From DASXBJ01 sp036491755 (GTDB lineage Bacteria; Chloroflexota; Dormibacteria; Dormibacterales; Dormibacteraceae), in contig DASXBJ010000021.1 of assembly GCA_036491755.1 (NCBI GenBank), positions 1 to 64,000 of the forward strand: a stretch of DNA of 64,000 nucleotides, in the 5' to 3' direction. The notes below the pieces were generated by a model. The model made no database searches. It had not been told where the DNA came from and saw only the letters and a program-made list of their open reading frames with translations. Position numbers and translations under genes: made by a program. Below, in pieces: positions 41,841 through 51,036 of this stretch (within the stretch, counting starts at the first letter, position 1; every line of letters begins with the position of its first letter).

Positions 41841-43430
41841 ATGACGGCCGTCGCGACGCGCGTCGCCGGCACGCCCGCCAAGAGAGGCATCGACCGTGGG
41901 GTCATGGCCGTCTTCGCGGGCCTGATGCTGGGCTCGCTGGTCGCCTCACTCAATCTGACGCTAGTAGCCCCGGCGCTGCCGACGATCGTCGCCGAGCTGG
42001 GTGGGATCGCGGACTACAGCTGGATCCCCATCGCCGCGATGCTGGCGTCGACGATCGTGGTTCCCATCGCGGGCAAGCTCTCCGACATCTACGGCCGCAA
42101 GCCGCTTTACATGACCGGCGTCGTCGTCTTCGCCATCGGCTCGGCCCTCTCGGGAATCGCGCCGACCTTCTGGTTCCTCGTCTTTGCCCGCTTCGTGCAG
42201 GGCGCCGGCATGGGATTCATCATGCCGCTGTCGCAGGCGATCATCGGGGACATCACCTCGCCGCGTGAGCGCGGCAAGTACCAGGGCATGATGGGCGCGT
42301 CATTCGGCGTCGCGTCGATTGTCGGACCGGCCGCCGGCGGATTCATCACCGAGCATTTCAGCTGGCGCTGGCTCTTCTTCGTCAACATTCCGTTTGCCGT
42401 TCTCACGCTGGTCGTGGTCTGGTTTTACATGCACGTTCCGAACGAGCGGCGAGCGCACCGCATCGACGTCTGGGGAAGCATCACGCTCTCGCTCGGCATC
42501 ACCTGCGCCCTGCTCGCCACCGTTTGGGGCGGCGGCCAGTACCCGTGGAGCTCGTGGCAGATCATCGGCCTGTACGGCGCCGCGGTGGTCCTGCTCGCCG
42601 CGTTCGCCTGGGTCGAGAGGGGCGCCGCCGAGCCCGTGCTGCCGCTGAGGCTGTGGAAGAGCAGCATCTTCACCTTCTCCAACATCGCCGGCATGGGCGT
42701 GGCGATGTCGATGTTCGGCGCCATCTACTTCCTCCCCGTCTTCGTGCAGGGAGTGATCGGCAACAGCGTCACCAACTCGGGCGCGATCCTGGTGCCGATG
42801 CTCGTGGCGATGATCGTCACCAGCATCGGCAGCGGCCAGCTCATCTCGCGGACCGGCCGCTACAAGATCCCGCTCCTGGTGGGCCTCGCATCGATGTTTG
42901 CGGGCTTTTACATGCTCTCGACCTTCGACATCCACACGACCAACCAGACTGCGATCGAGGCGATGGTCCTGATCGGGCTCGGTCTGGGCGCGACGATGCA
43001 GACCTACACGCTAATCGTGCAGAACTCGGTCAGCAGGCAGGACATGGCCGTGGCCACGTCGGCCACCCAGCTGTCTCGCTCGATCGGGGCGGCGATCGGC
43101 ATCGCGGTCCTCGGCACCATCCTGACCCAGGGCATGGCGACGTCGATGGCGAAATACCTGCCGCCTGCGGCGCTCCAGAGGTTCCAGGCGTCGGGCAGCT
43201 CCACCGCGGGAGCGATATTCGACCCCACACAGCTTGTCCACCTGCCGCCCGCCATCGCCGTGGGCATTCGCCACGGGCTGGCCGATGCCCTGCACCCTGT
43301 GTTCACTGCGGGGTTGCCGTTCATCGCCGTCGCATTCATCGCCACGCTCTTGATCAGGGAGCTGCCGCTGCGCCAGACCGCGCACGTGGCCGCCGGCAGG
43401 CCAGAGCACGCAACGCGGGCTGAGGATTGA
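41841..43430 (+). CDS. DHA2 (14-helix) MFS drug/proton antiporter, EmrB/QacA-like
   Basis: 529 residues with about 14 hydrophobic helices. SLNLTLVAPALPTIVAEL in helix 1, GKLSDIYGRKPLYMTGVV in loop 2-3, GAGMGFIMPLSQAIIGDI and GPAAGGFITEHFSWRWLFFV are all hallmarks of this family. Probably exports amphipathic or toxic compounds. ATG 41841 is chosen by its -10 box. Neighbouring acyl-CoA dehydrogenases give no clear substrate. Confidence 0.92.
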   Translation: MTAVATRVAGTPAKRGIDRGVMAVFAGLMLGSLVASLNLTLVAPALPTIVAELGGIADYSWIPIAAMLASTIVVPIAGKLSDIYGRKPLYMTGVVVFAIGSALSGIAPTFWFLVFARFVQGAGMGFIMPLSQAIIGDITSPRERGKYQGMMGASFGVASIVGPAAGGFITEHFSWRWLFFVNIPFAVLTLVVVWFYMHVPNERRAHRIDVWGSITLSLGITCALLATVWGGGQYPWSSWQIIGLYGAAVVLLAAFAWVERGAAEPVLPLRLWKSSIFTFSNIAGMGVAMSMFGAIYFLPVFVQGVIGNSVTNSGAILVPMLVAMIVTSIGSGQLISRTGRYKIPLLVGLASMFAGFYMLSTFDIHTTNQTAIEAMVLIGLGLGATMQTYTLIVQNSVSRQDMAVATSATQLSRSIGAAIGIAVLGTILTQGMATSMAKYLPPAALQRFQASGSSTAGAIFDPTQLVHLPPAIAVGIRHGLADALHPVFTAGLPFIAVAFIATLLIRELPLRQTAHVAAGRPEHATRAED

Positions 43431-43441
43431 GACCCGCGTCC

Positions 43442-43447
43442 TAAACT
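43442..43447 (+). promoter_or_regulatory. -10 box of the Pro-rich membrane protein gene
   Basis: TAAACT, 10 nt before GTG 43458. Confidence 0.4.
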
Positions 43448-43457
43448 AGGCCGCACC

Positions 43458-44273
43458 GTGAGCGCCGACCTTCCCCGACAGCAGCACGCCGTGTGGGCGT
43501 TCTGGCTGGCGTGTGGACTCGCCCTGGCTGCCGGGATCGCGCCGATCCTGCTTGCCGGCACCTCAGGCCGGATCAGCGGCGTGATCTTTCCGCTTTGGCT
43601 GGCGGCGGTCTGTTACGGCGCGTGCGCACTCCTGCAGCACCAGGGTCGAACCCTCGCGACAGGCATCTACTTCGTCGCCGGGCTCGCGACGGTCTACGGC
43701 ATTCTCGCGATGTCCGCGGTACCGCTCCGCCTCGCGGTCCTCGGCACGTGCCCGTCTGCGCCGGCGCGCTGCCCAGCCGGCCTCGAGCAACCGCTGACGA
43801 ACGCCGAGAACACCGGCATCGGCGTCGCCGCCACGCTGGCCATAATCGCGGTGCTCGTGGGCTTTTTCGCCCTGGTCGCTCTCTACCGCAGGCTCAGCGC
43901 GGGGACGGTCCCGAAGCCACGCGGCCGGCGAATCCTGCCCTTCGCACCCGCCGCTCCCTCGCCTCCGGCTCAACCGCCGGTTCGGCGCATCCCGCCGGTG
44001 ACATATCCACCGGCCGCCGAGACGGCCGATGAATCGAACCCTCCATCCCCCGTGTCCAGCACCGCCGAAGCACCCGAGCTGCCCGCGCCCGAGCCGCAGC
44101 TGGAGCTCGCCGCGCCCGCGCCCGAGCTCGAGCTGCCGGCCCATGTGGAAACTGCTCAACCTTCCGAGCCCGTGGCCGAGCCCGTGGCGACGAAAACGCG
44201 GCCACGGAAGCGCACGCCACGGACACCGCGGGAAACCCCGCCACCGCCGCCGCCCGTCGCCAGCAGCACCTAG
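43458..44273 (+). CDS. Four-helix membrane protein with Pro/Glu/Ala-rich C-terminal tail
   Basis: 271 residues. Four hydrophobic segments in the first 150 residues (AFWLACGLALAAGIAPILLA, then VIFPLWLAAVCYGACALL, FVAGLATVYGILAMSAV, and AATLAIIAVLVGFFALVAL). A cytoplasmic tail of about 120 residues rich in Pro, Ala and Glu follows (PELPAPEPQLELAAPAPELE), ending basic and Pro-rich. A CPSAPARC Cys pair sits in the outer loop. No family recognised. GTG start. Confidence 0.72.
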   Translation: MSADLPRQQHAVWAFWLACGLALAAGIAPILLAGTSGRISGVIFPLWLAAVCYGACALLQHQGRTLATGIYFVAGLATVYGILAMSAVPLRLAVLGTCPSAPARCPAGLEQPLTNAENTGIGVAATLAIIAVLVGFFALVALYRRLSAGTVPKPRGRRILPFAPAAPSPPAQPPVRRIPPVTYPPAAETADESNPPSPVSSTAEAPELPAPEPQLELAAPAPELELPAHVETAQPSEPVAEPVATKTRPRKRTPRTPRETPPPPPPVASST

Positions 44274-44276
44274 ACT
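44271..44276 (+). promoter_or_regulatory. -10 box of the second acyl-CoA dehydrogenase gene
   Basis: TAGACT, 10 nt before ATG 44287. The first three bases are the stop codon of the upstream gene. Confidence 0.45.
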
Positions 44277-44286
44277 TCATCGCCTG

Positions 44287-45423
44287 ATGGATTTCGCATT
44301 CTCCGAAGAGCAGGAGATGCTGAGGCGCTCGACGCACGAGTTCCTCGCCAAGGAGTGCACCTCCAAGTACGTCCGCCAGGAGATGGAGGACAAGACAGGC
44401 AGCGGCTTTGACCCGCGCCTCTGGAAGAAGATGGCGGACCTCGGCTGGACCGCGCTGGGCATTCCCGAGCAGTACGGCGGCGTCGGCACATTTCTCGACC
44501 TCATCGTGGTGCTCGAGGAAGCAGGACGCACCCTTCTGCCGGGGCCGTTTTTTTCCACCATGGCGCTGGCGGTGCCCGCGCTGATCGAGGCCGGGACAGA
44601 GGCGCAGAAAAGCAGGGTGCTCAAGGACATCGCCGCAGGGGGCGCCCGGGCAACGCTCGCGTTCACGGAGCGGTCGGGTCGGTGGGACGCGGACAGCATC
44701 ACCCTCTCGGCCAAAAAGAAGGGCGATTCGTGGACCCTCGACGGAGTCAAGGTATTCGTTCCAGACGCGTCGACCGCCGACTACCTGGTGGTGCCGGCGC
44801 GAACGAGAGGCGAGGGCGAGGATGGCATCACGCTCTTCCTAGTCGAGGGCAAGACGAGAGGCATCACCGTCACGCCGCTCAAGACGCTGGACATGACCCG
44901 CCGCTGGGACGAGGTCCGGTTCGATGGCGTCGAGATCGGCGCGGACTCCGTGATGGGTGCGCCGGACAAGGCCTGGCCGCACCTCAAGCGGGCGCTGGAA
45001 TGGGCGACCGCGGCCCTTTGCGCCGAGATGATGGGCGGGGCGCAGAAGGTACTCGAGGACTCCACCGAATATGCCAAAACACGCCATCAGTTCGGCAAGC
45101 CGATTGGCATCTACCAGGCGGTCTCCCACAAGCTCGCCGACATGCTCGTGCTGTCGGAGAGCGGCCGGTCGGCCACGTACTACGCCGCCTGGACAGTCGA
45201 CGCCGACGCGCCGGACCGATCCCTCGCGTCTTCGATGGCCAAGGCCTATGTGTCCGACGCCTATCGAAAGGTCGCGGGCGACGGAATCCAGGTGCACGGC
45301 GGCATCGGTTTCACGTGGGAGCACGACATGCACCTGTACTTCAAGCGCGCAAAGTCATCCGAGGTGACCCTGGGCGACGCGACATACCACCGCGAGCTGG
45401 TCGCCCAAGCTCTCGATCTCTAG
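44287..45423 (+). CDS. Acyl-CoA dehydrogenase B
   Basis: 378 residues. MDFAFSEEQEMLRRSTHEFL at the N-terminus, LGIPEQYGGVG, LAFTERSGRW (the FAD-region block is weak compared with enzyme A), KTRHQFGKPIGIYQAVSHKL and IQVHGGIGFTWEHDMHLYFK. The C-terminal segment AKSSEVTLGDATYHRE lacks the EGTSE-type block carrying the usual catalytic Glu. This is the pattern of partner subunits in actinobacterial heteromeric acyl-CoA dehydrogenases and of some single enzymes with a displaced base. ATG 44287 gives the normal N-terminus. Confidence 0.9.
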   Translation: MDFAFSEEQEMLRRSTHEFLAKECTSKYVRQEMEDKTGSGFDPRLWKKMADLGWTALGIPEQYGGVGTFLDLIVVLEEAGRTLLPGPFFSTMALAVPALIEAGTEAQKSRVLKDIAAGGARATLAFTERSGRWDADSITLSAKKKGDSWTLDGVKVFVPDASTADYLVVPARTRGEGEDGITLFLVEGKTRGITVTPLKTLDMTRRWDEVRFDGVEIGADSVMGAPDKAWPHLKRALEWATAALCAEMMGGAQKVLEDSTEYAKTRHQFGKPIGIYQAVSHKLADMLVLSESGRSATYYAAWTVDADAPDRSLASSMAKAYVSDAYRKVAGDGIQVHGGIGFTWEHDMHLYFKRAKSSEVTLGDATYHRELVAQALDL

Positions 45424-45469
45424 CGCACCAAGGGCGTGCCCCGGCCAGAGTCGCAGACGCGCCGTACGA

Positions 45470-47854
45470 CTAGCCGGCGGCGAGGAGCCGGAACGCAACC
45501 ACTCCGAACAGCACACACGACGGGATCACGATGCCCCGGAACATCGCCCAGTAGTTAGACCAGGCGTCGCGCAGGCGGTCCAGCCTGCGGCCCGAACCGA
45601 AGACCAGGGACCAGTAGATCGGTAGCGCTGCCCCGGTGTTCAGCGCGAGCGCGAGCAGCACGACGCCGCCGGCTCCCGCCAACCAACCCTGGAGCGGAGC
45701 CGCGCTGCCGAACCCGACCTGGACGCCCCATAGCGCGCCGGCGGCCACGAGGCCGAGCACGGCGGGGATTCCGAGCAGGAAGAAAGCGACGAAGCTGACG
45801 ACCACGAGGCCCAGCATCAGCGCCAGAACGGCCACGATTCCGGCCAGCCCGGCCGCGGCAACAGTGACACCGGTTCCGGCATGCGAGGTGCTCCCAACCG
45901 GCGCGTAGCCGGGATGCGGCGCCGAATCCGAGAGCGTGATTCCCGCCGAGTCGGTCACCTCCTGCCAGGAGTGCAGGCCCGCGCTGGAGGTCGCCAGCGC
46001 TGCGATCCCGGCCGGCGCGGCGGCCAGCAGGACGCCAGCCACGATGGCCGCGGCGTTGCGGCGGATGATCGCGACGGGCAGCCAGCTGCGGCGCTTCTTC
46101 CGGCCGATGCCGGTCTCCATCAACCGCTCGCGGTCGAATGTCGCCCCGCAAAGGATGGTCAGCGCCACGCATGCGGTGATCGGGATCAACAACGACACCA
46201 GCGCGAACGGCGATCGGAAAACGAAAAGGGCGAGCGGCAGGTCGGCCACTGCCGCCGACACCGGCGAGAGCAGGAAGGACCATGCCCCTCCCGCGGCCCC
46301 TTCGCGCGGGAACAACATGAAACCAAGCATCCGGCCCATCGCCGCCCAGTACGCGGTGACCACGGCCACGAATGCGAATACCGGGAGCAGATCCCACGGT
46401 GCGCGCTCTCCAAACAGGCTCAGGAGCGCCATTCCGGCGCCCATCCATGCGGTCACCCAGACCGCGCTCACGACGGCCCCTGGCAAAACCTCCAGCCAGA
46501 TCAGCGAGGGGTCGTCGAGAGGTGTGTAAAGCAACACCTCGAGCGAGCCCTGAGCCTTCTCCCACCAGATTCCAATCGAGCTCTTGATCGACTCGAGCAG
46601 CGCGAAGGACATGAAAAAAAGCGGCAACAGCAGGCCGGCCTGAAGCGCAGATCCTCCCGCAAAACGCTGCGCCACCTGGCCGGCGGCTCCAGGCAGCTGG
46701 CCAAACAGCGACGTGCCCGCCACCAGCAGCAGCACGAACGCGTTGAGATAGAAAACCCAGCTGAGGTCTCCGCGACGCCACCACGAGCCGACGTAGAACG
46801 GCAGGGAGCTGCGCAGCATGCCCCACTGCTGTCGAAGTGAAGCGAACATCCGTGGGGGACGGATCCCGGAGACGACGTGTGCCGGCTGCGGTGGCGCGTC
46901 GGTCTGCGCCGCGAGCGGCTCTGCCATGGCGTCGAGGTACACCGCCTCCAGGGAGGTCTGCTCCTCCTCCAGCTCGTGAAACGCCGCGCCCTGCTCGGCG
47001 AGGCGGCTCTGGAGCTGGGCGGCGAAATCGGCGCGGTCGGCTACGCTCGCTTTCCAGTCCAGCGTGTACTTGAGCACGTTGCCCTCCAGGTCATGCGCGA
47101 GCGCTTGAGCTCGAAGCCACTCCGTGATCGGCTCCTGATCGGCCGGCGGGCCTGCCAGGTGAGCCGCGAACTGACGCCCTACGGCGACCTGCTGGCGGAG
47201 GTGATCGAGGGTGCCGTGGGTGACGATGACCCCGCGCCGCATGATCGCTATTCGGTCGGCCATCAGCTCCGCTTCGCTCAGCACGTGCGTCGTGACGATC
47301 AGCGCCGCCCCGCGCGCGCTCTGCTCGCCGAGATAGCGCCGCATGTCGGCGGCGGCGACGGGATCGAGGCCGGCGGTCGGCTCGTCGCAGAAGATCCAGT
47401 CCGGTTCGTGAAGCGTGGCCCTGATCAGTGCCACCTTCTGGGCCATGCCTCGCGAATAGGCGGCCAGGATCGTGTCCCCGCGGTCGGCCAGCTCGAAGCG
47501 CTCCAGGAGGGCGGCGATTCGCTCCTGGCGGACTTTCTCGGGTACTCCGTACAGATAGCCGAACCGCTCGAGGTACTCGGGCGCGGTGTTGCGGCCGTAG
47601 AGCCGCGCCTGGTCAGGCACGACGCCGAGGCGGCGGCGCATGGCATCGAGGCCCTCGGGCAAGCGGAGCTCGTCGAGCTGGATCAGCCCCGAGTCCGGGC
47701 GCAGGATGCCGCCGAGGCATCGCAGCGTCGTCGATTTGCCCGCGCCATTCTGCCCCAGCAGGACGAGGATCTCGCCGCGTTCGACGTGCAGGTCCACGCC
47801 GTTGACGGCGCGCACGTCGCCAAAGCTCTTGCGCAGGCCTTCGACGCGGATCAC
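45470..47854 (-). CDS. ABC-2 type exporter with ATPase and permease fused
   Basis: 794 residues. Residues 1-235 form the ATPase: Walker A GQNGAGKSTT, Q-loop region VVPDQARLYG, signature YSRGMAQKV in place of LSGGQ, Walker B WIFCDEPTAGLDP, and H-loop TTHVLSEAELMAD. A linker of about 90 residues is followed by about 12 hydrophobic segments of a permease with ABC-2 character. ATPase-permease fusions of this order are less common than split genes. Probable exporter, substrate unknown. GTG 47854. Confidence 0.9.
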   Translation of the reverse strand: MIRVEGLRKSFGDVRAVNGVDLHVERGEILVLLGQNGAGKSTTLRCLGGILRPDSGLIQLDELRLPEGLDAMRRRLGVVPDQARLYGRNTAPEYLERFGYLYGVPEKVRQERIAALLERFELADRGDTILAAYSRGMAQKVALIRATLHEPDWIFCDEPTAGLDPVAAADMRRYLGEQSARGAALIVTTHVLSEAELMADRIAIMRRGVIVTHGTLDHLRQQVAVGRQFAAHLAGPPADQEPITEWLRAQALAHDLEGNVLKYTLDWKASVADRADFAAQLQSRLAEQGAAFHELEEEQTSLEAVYLDAMAEPLAAQTDAPPQPAHVVSGIRPPRMFASLRQQWGMLRSSLPFYVGSWWRRGDLSWVFYLNAFVLLLVAGTSLFGQLPGAAGQVAQRFAGGSALQAGLLLPLFFMSFALLESIKSSIGIWWEKAQGSLEVLLYTPLDDPSLIWLEVLPGAVVSAVWVTAWMGAGMALLSLFGERAPWDLLPVFAFVAVVTAYWAAMGRMLGFMLFPREGAAGGAWSFLLSPVSAAVADLPLALFVFRSPFALVSLLIPITACVALTILCGATFDRERLMETGIGRKKRRSWLPVAIIRRNAAAIVAGVLLAAAPAGIAALATSSAGLHSWQEVTDSAGITLSDSAPHPGYAPVGSTSHAGTGVTVAAAGLAGIVAVLALMLGLVVVSFVAFFLLGIPAVLGLVAAGALWGVQVGFGSAAPLQGWLAGAGGVVLLALALNTGAALPIYWSLVFGSGRRLDRLRDAWSNYWAMFRGIVIPSCVLFGVVAFRLLAAG

Positions 47855-47913
47855 CCGGCTAAGTCTGGGTCAGATCTTTTCGAATGAGTCCAGCGCAACG
47901 ACGAATATCACCT

Positions 47914-48516
47914 TCAGGCGGGCTGCCCGATCAGCGGCGCCAGGCGGTCGCGCACCGCGAGGTGGATCTTGTCGCGTGACCCGGTCGCGTCGAGACGCAC
48001 GAAGCGCTTGGGCTCAGCGGCAGCGAGCCGGTCGTACTCGGCCGCCACCTTGCGGTGGAACTCGATGGACTCCTGCTCCATCCTGTCCATGGTCTTGCCC
48101 GCGGTCTCGTGCCGCCCCAGGCCGGCCTCCACCGGCCCTTCGAGAAGAAACGTGACGTCGGGGCGGGGAAAGGTGGGAGGCCAGGAGGTCGGCACGCCGC
48201 GAGCCCCGCCCTGGTAGGCGAGCGTGGAATCGTGATAGCGGTCCGCGATGACGATCTGGCCAGCCTTCAGCGCCGGACCTATGACCTCGGCGATCAGCTG
48301 CCGGCGCGCCGCCATGAACAGGTACATCTCGGCTTCGGCGTCGATCTCCAGGCCGGCGAACAGAACGACCTCGCGAATTCGCTCGCCAAGCTCAGTACCG
48401 CCGGGCTCGCGAATCACGACGGGGTCGCGGTTCGAGAGCCACTCGCCCAGCAGCTCGACCTGGGTCGTCTTCCCGGCGCCCTCGGTGCCCTCGAAGGTGA
48501 TGAAGACTCCAGCCAA
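47914..48516 (-). CDS. tmk: Thymidylate kinase
   Basis: 200 residues. Phosphorylates dTMP to dTDP. P-loop FEGTEGAGKTTQVELL, REPGGTELGERIREVVL, DRYHDSTLAYQGGARG and the LID-like segment. Start TTG 48516 lies immediately after the stop of the R3H/AAA gene. Last gene of the pdxS-pdxT-GNAT-R3H run. Confidence 0.94.
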   Translation of the reverse strand: MAGVFITFEGTEGAGKTTQVELLGEWLSNRDPVVIREPGGTELGERIREVVLFAGLEIDAEAEMYLFMAARRQLIAEVIGPALKAGQIVIADRYHDSTLAYQGGARGVPTSWPPTFPRPDVTFLLEGPVEAGLGRHETAGKTMDRMEQESIEFHRKVAAEYDRLAAAEPKRFVRLDATGSRDKIHLAVRDRLAPLIGQPA

Positions 48517-48517
48517 T

Positions 48518-50068
48518 CTAGGCGGGATCTTCCGGCGACGGCGTGATGCGGAGCCGGCGCTGCGGCTCCTTGCCGGTGCTGCGAGCCGAGAGGTCGTTCT
48601 CCGTGACCATCTGGTGCTGGAGGCGGCGCAGGTAGGCGTTCTGAGGCGAGATCTCGACAGGCCGCAGGGTGGTCTTCACCGTCTTGATCGCTGCGGCGGT
48701 CTCCGCGAGCGCGCGGGTCGTAACGTCGTCCTGCTTGTCGACCCCATAGATCCGCGAGAGCGCGTCGCGCACCTGCGTCACGGAATTGCTCTTGAGAATG
48801 TGGATGGGCAGGCCCCGGCTTTCGGCCTGGCGGAGGCTGTCCGGCCTGCGGCGGTAGTGGTTTTTCAACGTGAGCACCGCGCCGGCGCCATCCAGGTTGC
48901 CGAGCACCTTCACCGGCAGCTCGAGCTCGCGAATCGTCTGCTCGACGTGGTGGCGGCTCACGCCGTAAGGAAAGATGCCCAGCGGCTTGGTCGTGCTTGG
49001 ATTCGTTGGAGGAGCCGGCTCTGCCGCCACGACCACTGGCGCGTCGACGTTTGAGATGACGCGTCCCTCGCGGGTGCGGACCCTGATCTTCGGGGTGAGC
49101 AGCGGACCGCGAAGTGCGGTGTCAACAACATCGGCCAGCGGCATGTGGATCGCCACGCGGTCTCGATCCTGGATCTCGACGAGCACGTCGAACGTGGGGG
49201 GCGCTTTGCGCTCGAGCACGGACTTCTGCGTGCCGCGGCGCCTCGCCTCCTCGTCCGAAAGAGTCACGCTTTGAATGCCGCCGAGCAGATCGTTCAGGGT
49301 CGGGTTGACCAGGAGATTTTCCAGCGTCTGGCCGTGAGCGGTCGCTATGAGCTGCACGCCACGCTCTGCGATGGTCCGGGCGGCCGCGGCTTCGAGCTCG
49401 GTGCCGATCTCGTCGATCACGATCACCTCGGGCATGTGGTTCTCGACCGCCTCGATCATCACGGAGTGCTGCAGCAGGGGCGTGCGAACCTGCATGCGGC
49501 GGGCGCGGCCTATACCGGGGTGTGGGATGTCCCCGTCGCCCCCGATCTCGTTCGACGTGTCGACGATGACGACGCGCTTGCGCATCTCATCAGCGAGCAG
49601 GCGCGCGCATTCGCGCAGCATCGTCGTCTTGCCGATGCCGGGCCGTCCGAGCAGCAGAATGCTCTGCCCGCTGACGACGATGTCGCGAATGATCTCGCCG
49701 GTGCCCGTGACCGCCCGGCCAACTCGCATCGTCAACCCGGTGATTCGGCCTGAGCGGTTGCGAATGGCCGAGACACGATGCAGCGTGCGCTCGATGCCTG
49801 CTCGGTTGTCGTCGCCGAACTGCCCAACGTTGTTGGCGACGTGCTCGAGGTCCGAGCCCGAAACCGGGTGATCCGCCAGGAGGATCTCGCTGCCCGGCAC
49901 ACGCGCGGCCGGCTCCCGGCCCAGGTCCAGCACGATCTCGACCAGCTCGGTCGGGTCGATGCGGTCGTGCAACGCGCGCGCCAGGTCCGGGGGAAGGGCT
50001 CGAGCCAGCAGCTCGATCTCCTCGTCCCACTTGTCCGCGCGTGCGCCGGGACGCGGTTCTGCGCTCAT
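48518..50068 (-). CDS. R3H-domain AAA ATPase (SpoIIIAA/Ycf45-like)
   Basis: 516 residues. An N-terminal domain contains GRITGLTMRVGRAVTGT. The ATPase follows: Walker A LLLGRPGIGKTTMLRE, Walker B VIVIDEIGTELEA, and IATAHGQTLENLL. A long linker and a C-terminal R3H segment (LRRLQHQMV) for single-stranded nucleic acid binding end the protein. Ycf45/SpoIIIAA-like proteins are widespread outside sporulating bacteria, with unknown function. No other sporulation gene is near. It overlaps the GNAT gene by ATGA. Confidence 0.88.
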   Translation of the reverse strand: MSAEPRPGARADKWDEEIELLARALPPDLARALHDRIDPTELVEIVLDLGREPAARVPGSEILLADHPVSGSDLEHVANNVGQFGDDNRAGIERTLHRVSAIRNRSGRITGLTMRVGRAVTGTGEIIRDIVVSGQSILLLGRPGIGKTTMLRECARLLADEMRKRVVIVDTSNEIGGDGDIPHPGIGRARRMQVRTPLLQHSVMIEAVENHMPEVIVIDEIGTELEAAAARTIAERGVQLIATAHGQTLENLLVNPTLNDLLGGIQSVTLSDEEARRRGTQKSVLERKAPPTFDVLVEIQDRDRVAIHMPLADVVDTALRGPLLTPKIRVRTREGRVISNVDAPVVVAAEPAPPTNPSTTKPLGIFPYGVSRHHVEQTIRELELPVKVLGNLDGAGAVLTLKNHYRRRPDSLRQAESRGLPIHILKSNSVTQVRDALSRIYGVDKQDDVTTRALAETAAAIKTVKTTLRPVEISPQNAYLRRLQHQMVTENDLSARSTGKEPQRRLRITPSPEDPA

Positions 50069-51036
50069 CCGAACGAGGGCACCAGTCCCTTTTCGCGCAC
50101 CGGCACCCGGACCGCCAGTTCTTTGACCAGCAGCAACTGCGTGAGCAGGACGCTGAACCCACGCCCGCGAAGGGCGTCGATCATGTGCGAATCATAGTGG
50201 CGGAGGCTGGACCAGGCCGAGCCCTCCGAGTCACCCAGCATCGACAGTCCAAAGTCCGCGAGCTGCCCGGGCAGAGGGTTTTCGGGCACGGCCATGAACT
50301 GCAGCGTGTCCGGACGCGCGCCCGAGCCGCGCTCGACCTTGACCCAGCCCACGATCTCCACCCGGTCGACCACCTGCTCCTGCTTGTCCGACCCTCGCGC
50401 CGCAAGCCGCCCCGTCCATTCCCCGCCGTGCATCGCTCTCCAGTCGCGGTAGGTCGGGGCTTCGAGCTGCGATACGCCTTGCGGCGTGACCTTGCGGTAC
50501 AGCTGGTAGAGCATGCGATTGTCCCCGCGTTTCACCGGCCGCAAGCCCTCGGGGAACTGCTCTTCGCGAATGGCAGGCTTGTCGGCGTAAACCACCACCT
50601 CGGTGGCGTACTGCCGGAAACCCTGCAGTCGAAACGCCGGGAGCAGGGGATCGCGCTCGCGCAGACGGACGAAGATGCGCAGCGCGCCTCTCGCCAGCGC
50701 CTGGTTGCAAAGGTGCTCGACCAGGGCCGGCGCAACATCGTCGGCGTCCGAGCCGTCCGCGACCTGGAGGTTCAGCACCTGGAGCATTCGGGCACGACGA
50801 AGATCGAGCTGCAGCGGCTGCCCTGAGGCCTGGATGAAGCCGACCACCTTGCCGTTGTCCTCGGCGACGTACATCAGTGTCTCCTGGGACAGCGGGAGCA
50901 GGGCCGAGAGGGTAGCGCTGAGCAGCGACCATAGGCGAGCAGCGGGAGGCGCCGCTTCGCTGAGGCGCATGTCGGAGGATCGGTGCATCTCCTCGATTCG
51001 GGCGAGGTCGAGCAGGCCGGCGGCCCGCACCTTCAT
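50065..51036 (-). CDS. GNAT-like acetyltransferase-fold protein
   Basis: 323 residues. The first half has GNAT features: VRAAGLLDLARIEEMHRSSD, MYVAEDNGKVVGFIQASG and VLNLQVADGSDADDVAPALV followed by a helix. A second, weaker copy of the fold probably forms the C-terminal half (VEIVGWVKVERG, LLLVKELAVRVP). Function unknown. It is coupled by 4-nt overlaps to pdxT upstream and the R3H/AAA gene downstream. Confidence 0.72.
   Translation of the reverse strand: MKVRAAGLLDLARIEEMHRSSDMRLSEAAPPAARLWSLLSATLSALLPLSQETLMYVAEDNGKVVGFIQASGQPLQLDLRRARMLQVLNLQVADGSDADDVAPALVEHLCNQALARGALRIFVRLRERDPLLPAFRLQGFRQYATEVVVYADKPAIREEQFPEGLRPVKRGDNRMLYQLYRKVTPQGVSQLEAPTYRDWRAMHGGEWTGRLAARGSDKQEQVVDRVEIVGWVKVERGSGARPDTLQFMAVPENPLPGQLADFGLSMLGDSEGSAWSSLRHYDSHMIDALRGRGFSVLLTQLLLVKELAVRVPVREKGLVPSFG

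Noticed and set aside
47855..47913. Possible terminator between tmk and the ABC exporter gene
   Set aside because: The spacer has a short TCTTTTC run but no stable hairpin next to it.
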